Source: Candidatus Harrisonbacteria bacterium
GTDB taxonomy: Bacteria; Patescibacteriota; Minisyncoccia; UBA6257; 1-14-0-10-44-23
Direction of reading: 5' to 3'
Assembly: GCA_023244975.1 (NCBI GenBank)
Contig: JAHFLG010000041.1
Span: forward strand, 1-8,748
DNA: 8,748 bases
Position numbers and translations under genes: made by a program. Below the pieces are notes generated by a model. That model had not been told where the DNA came from and did not search any database. It saw only the letters and a list, made by a program, of their open reading frames with translations. How positions within the stretch are numbered: position 1 is the first letter of the stretch; each line of letters starts with the position of its first letter. Shown one piece after another: positions 6,599 through 8,748 of this stretch.

Positions 6599-6695
6599 CA
6601 TTATGAAAACAAGCATGGACGACATGCCTGCTTTCAATACAGATCTAAGTGCGTGATCAGCTCGTCCCCGCGCTCAGACCTACATTCAATGCTAC
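6595..6695 (-). ncRNA. Candidate structured 5' leader RNA (copy A) of the 570-aa zinc-ribbon gene
   Basis: The leader starts at or near the predicted transcription start (about 6695). In transcript sense: P1 GUAGCAUU (6695-6688) pairs with AAUGCUAC (6602-6595), 8 of 8. P2 pairs 6684-6673 with 6649-6638, 12 bp including G-U pairs, and after one C-A mismatch three more pairs (6671-6669 with 6653-6651). P3 pairs 6635-6623 with 6617-6605, 13 bp with two G-U pairs, and loop UCGUC (6622-6618). The P2 loop contains GACGA (6666-6662), an exact complement of the P3 loop, so a 5-bp kissing interaction is possible. The same layout exists in copy B. Confidence 0.65.
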
Positions 6696-6701
6696 GGATA
6701 G

Positions 6702-6730
6702 AATATAGCACTCAAATCTGGCCTTGGCAA
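6702..6730 (-). promoter_or_regulatory. Sigma-70-type promoter A for the 570-aa zinc-ribbon gene
   Basis: On the minus strand -35 TTGCCA (6730-6725), a 17-bp spacer and -10 TATATT (6707-6702). The -35 begins 4 bp after the stop codon of the upstream HExxH gene. The predicted transcription start is about 6695. The same spacer length, -10 box and GTGC before the -10 occur in promoter B, which supports the call. Confidence 0.75.
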
Positions 6731-6733
6731 CTT

Positions 6734-7723
6734 TTAATCGACTAACGTGACATTACGCAGCTGTCCCACCAAAACAAGAAGCTCTTTTCGCGATTCTTCA
6801 AATGCATCTTCAAAGCCTTCCATTGGCCGATAGGTGAACTCATTAAATCGTTGTTTGCTGATCGCCACCGGATCCCCCACCAAGAGCTTGCGCATATCTC
6901 GCGCGTTGCATTTCCCGCCAAAAAATCCATGTATCCCTTCGAGTAGGTCAAAGTCAAAGACTACGCCTTTTTTATTTAATGCTGTCAGTTTTGCAAGCAA
7001 CTCCGGAAACGCCGCTTCGCGCATATACGCGTTCCGCACCTGCTCGAATCCGACGAGAGTAGAGAGCGCATCAATAAATCCGGCTTCCTCTAGGTATTCA
7101 GTATTAAAAGTGGGTTGATTTTTCTTGGAATGGTATTTCTTAAAAAACTTCTGTACCAGATACTCGGTCATCGTCTCATCAATACCACTGAAGTGCTTGC
7201 CGGTGAGATCGCCTCGAAACCCGCTCTTCCGGGGTGATTCATTACCAAGGGCATGAATGTATTCGTGAAGAGCAACGCGAACATAATCAATATCCTTACC
7301 CACAACAGCTGAATTTTGACCGCTGTAAACAAACGCACGCCGAGTCTTCGGATCATACCGCCCGTTATAGTCTCCTTTTCTACGGCGCTTGTCATATCGA
7401 TGAAGTACTCCGGGCACGAAACAAACTTTGATATCACTCGGAAATTCCGAAAGATCAAAAAATTCCTTAAAATCTTCGACATGTTCGACAAAAAATCCTG
7501 CCACGAATTCTTTAATACGAATTGCCTCCGCTTTCTCCTCTTCGATATATTCATCCACTCCTGCCTCGCCCTCGGGACTTTGGGTTACGAGCGCGCGCCT
7601 ATCATGTTCCGGCAACTTACGGATCGGATAAAAATCTTCAAAATGAATTGCGTGTCGCTCTAATGCCTCAACATTTGTCTTCGGAACATCCTCGGAAGGG
7701 TAGAAAAAATCAAGGCGTGTCAT
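6734..7723 (-). CDS. Putative HExxH zinc metalloprotein (zincin-like), family not recognised
   Basis: This 329-aa protein contains HEYIHALG at 153-160, the HExxH zinc-binding and catalytic motif of zincin metallopeptidases (H153, E154, H157). Downstream GIDETMTEYL (180-189) offers E183 or E187 as a third ligand, a gluzincin-like arrangement (HExxH followed by a Glu in a helix). N-terminal to the motif is a basic patch (RYDKRRRKGDYNGRYD, 109-124) and a predicted beta strand AFVYSG. There is no signal peptide or membrane segment, so it is likely cytoplasmic. The substrate is unknown, and proteolytic activity is inference from the motif only. It starts 14 nt after the rnc stop with no Shine-Dalgarno sequence, so it is probably co-transcribed with nusB-rnc. 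It could alternatively be an inactive zincin-fold protein, but the ligand set looks intact. Confidence 0.8.
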   Translation of the reverse strand: MTRLDFFYPSEDVPKTNVEALERHAIHFEDFYPIRKLPEHDRRALVTQSPEGEAGVDEYIEEEKAEAIRIKEFVAGFFVEHVEDFKEFFDLSEFPSDIKVCFVPGVLHRYDKRRRKGDYNGRYDPKTRRAFVYSGQNSAVVGKDIDYVRVALHEYIHALGNESPRKSGFRGDLTGKHFSGIDETMTEYLVQKFFKKYHSKKNQPTFNTEYLEEAGFIDALSTLVGFEQVRNAYMREAAFPELLAKLTALNKKGVVFDFDLLEGIHGFFGGKCNARDMRKLLVGDPVAISKQRFNEFTYRPMEGFEDAFEESRKELLVLVGQLRNVTLVD

Positions 7724-7737
7724 TATGGGTAGAGCCG

Positions 7738-8442
7738 TTACAAAATCGGTTTGCGTTGAGAATCAAACGTCTCTAGGGCTTTTTTGGCGGCATCAACTTC
7801 GCCATCCTGCTTGGACGGACCGGTTCCCTGGGCAATAAGCTTGTCGGCAAAGTAGACGCCGATGGTGAACATTTTTTTGTGATCCGGACCTTCAGAGCCG
7901 AGCACTTTGTAGACCGGCGTAAGTTTCAGAGTTGCCTGTACTTTTTCTTGCAGCTGGCTCTTGGCATCCATGTACAAACTCTTTTTCAGGACCTCGTCGA
8001 GTCGGCTGAGTACTACGTCGTTAATAAATTTTTTGACCGCAATATAACCGCCATCCAAATAGATCGCACCAATAACCGCCTCAATCGCGTTCGCCAAAAT
8101 AACATCCCGGGCGCGGCCGGTATCTTTCAGCTCGCCACGCGAGAGCAAAATATATTTCTCCAGTCCAACCGCGCGAGCAATCTCGGCGAGCATCACATAG
8201 TTAACGAGTGCGGCACGCACGCTCGTCATCCAACCCTCTTCTTTGTCGGTGTAGCGGTTAAATAATTCTTCGGTGACCACCAGCTCAAGTACGGCATCGC
8301 CAAGAAACTCCAAGCGCTCGTTGTTGCGCATCTTCCACTGTGGATTCTCATTTAAAAATGAACGGTGCGTTAAAGCCTCGTTAAGGAAGTCTTCATTTTT
8401 AAACGTATATTTTAAATTTGATTGTAATGGCTCAGTACTCAT
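7738..8442 (-). CDS. rnc: Ribonuclease III
   Basis: RNase III cuts double-stranded RNA and takes part in rRNA and mRNA processing. This 234-aa protein has the usual length and two domains. The endonuclease domain (about 1-152) has the signature NERLEFLGDAVLELV at 41-55, with E42, E45 and D49 matching E38, E41 and D45 of the E. coli enzyme, and E69 near the E65 position. The second acidic pair reads N118-A-I-E121 where E. coli has D114 and E117, so one metal-ligand Asp is Asn while the key Glu is kept. The double-stranded RNA-binding domain spans about 159-227 (DAKSQLQEKVQ ... GTGPSKQDGEVDAAKKAL). The start ATG is 2 nt after the nusB stop, giving tight coupling within an operon. An active enzyme is likely because E121 and the signature are intact. 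Confidence 0.96.
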   Translation of the reverse strand: MSTEPLQSNLKYTFKNEDFLNEALTHRSFLNENPQWKMRNNERLEFLGDAVLELVVTEELFNRYTDKEEGWMTSVRAALVNYVMLAEIARAVGLEKYILLSRGELKDTGRARDVILANAIEAVIGAIYLDGGYIAVKKFINDVVLSRLDEVLKKSLYMDAKSQLQEKVQATLKLTPVYKVLGSEGPDHKKMFTIGVYFADKLIAQGTGPSKQDGEVDAAKKALETFDSQRKPIL

Positions 8443-8444
8443 AA

Positions 8445-8748
8445 TTATTTCTTTTTGTCTTCTTTCTGCATCTTGCTGTAGACGGTGCCGAGTACTCCGT
8501 TGATGAACTTGCCGGAGTTTGGCCCGCCATAATTTTTGGCTATCTCAATCGCCTCGTTGATGGCTACGGCTGCCGGCACTTCTTTCTTGTCGGCATAGAG
8601 CAGTTCATAAAAACCGATGCGAAGCGCATTGCGGTCGATAATGGCAATGGCCTCGAGCGGCCACTCGGGCGCGGCTTTGACGATAAGCTCATCAAGTTCT
8701 TTGAGATGCTCCACGACACCATTAGCGATACGCCAAATGAAATCAATC
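8445..8748 (-). CDS. nusB: Transcription antitermination factor NusB, C-terminal part (5' end beyond the right edge)
   Basis: NusB binds boxA RNA with NusE (S10) and supports antitermination and processing of rRNA transcripts. The frame is open to the window edge, so the gene starts outside; the GTG at 8714-8712 is internal. The 100 visible codons (the first is preceded by one base of a cut codon) match the second half of NusB: FIWRIANGVVEHLKELDELI, then the NusB hallmark RNALRIGFYELLYADKKEVP, then AINEAIEIAKNYGGPNSGKFINGVLG. The tail ends in Lys-rich QKEDKKK. It overlaps nothing and is followed after 2 nt by rnc, a pairing that fits shared roles in rRNA maturation. Confidence 0.95.
   Translation of the reverse strand, partial: IDFIWRIANGVVEHLKELDELIVKAAPEWPLEAIAIIDRNALRIGFYELLYADKKEVPAAVAINEAIEIAKNYGGPNSGKFINGVLGTVYSKMQKEDKKK

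Noticed and set aside
1..8748. CRISPR array, tRNA, rRNA, transposase or phage genes
   Set aside because: None was seen on either strand. Repeats present are palindromes or paralogous genes and leaders, not regularly spaced direct repeats.

Overview
The window looks like a piece of a small, compact bacterial genome. It most resembles the Candidate Phyla Radiation (Patescibacteria, Parcubacteria-like). This is inferred from the nusB-rnc and smc neighbourhood, a strongly shortened SMC without a recognisable hinge, near-zero spacing between genes, mostly absent Shine-Dalgarno sequences, and two large Cys-rich zinc-ribbon proteins of a type I associate with these bacteria. No 16S or other decisive marker is present. 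Every supported gene is on the minus strand, so transcription runs from high to low coordinates.

In order of transcription: the C-terminal part of nusB (open at the right edge), rnc (RNase III), an unidentified HExxH putative zinc metalloprotein, then two divergent paralogous Cys-rich zinc-ribbon proteins of 570 and 571 aa separated by a one-domain cupin, then a 727-aa SMC-like ATPase, and last the start of a membrane-anchored unknown protein that runs off the left edge (no stop in 159 codons). Only two intergenic gaps exceed 100 bp: 6575-6733 and 4409-4570. Each sits directly upstream of one of the two zinc-ribbon paralogues.

Those two gaps are the most interesting part of the window. Each has a good sigma-70-type promoter (TTGCCA-17-TATATT and TTGACA-17-TATATT) followed by a leader of about 120 nt. 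The two leaders are recognisably related, and both can fold into the same shape: a closing stem at the very 5' end, a long stem-loop, and a second stem-loop, with complementary loops that could kiss. Base changes between the copies mostly preserve pairing, including double changes, and a one-base indel shows the similarity is not due to a conserved peptide. This is a candidate undescribed cis-regulatory RNA controlling a duplicated zinc-ribbon family. Upstream copy 4431-4530 also has a near-perfect DNA dyad across its -10 box.

Other points: the SMC gene carries short palindromic inserts in frame (around 1203-1251 and 854-895), RNase III has Asn at a normally acidic metal-ligand position, and one paralogue has lost all four ligands of its second zinc ribbon. 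How the genes work together is mostly unknown. nusB and rnc are rRNA and RNA processing genes, SMC is chromosome maintenance, and the zinc-ribbon pair appears to be separately regulated by its own promoters.
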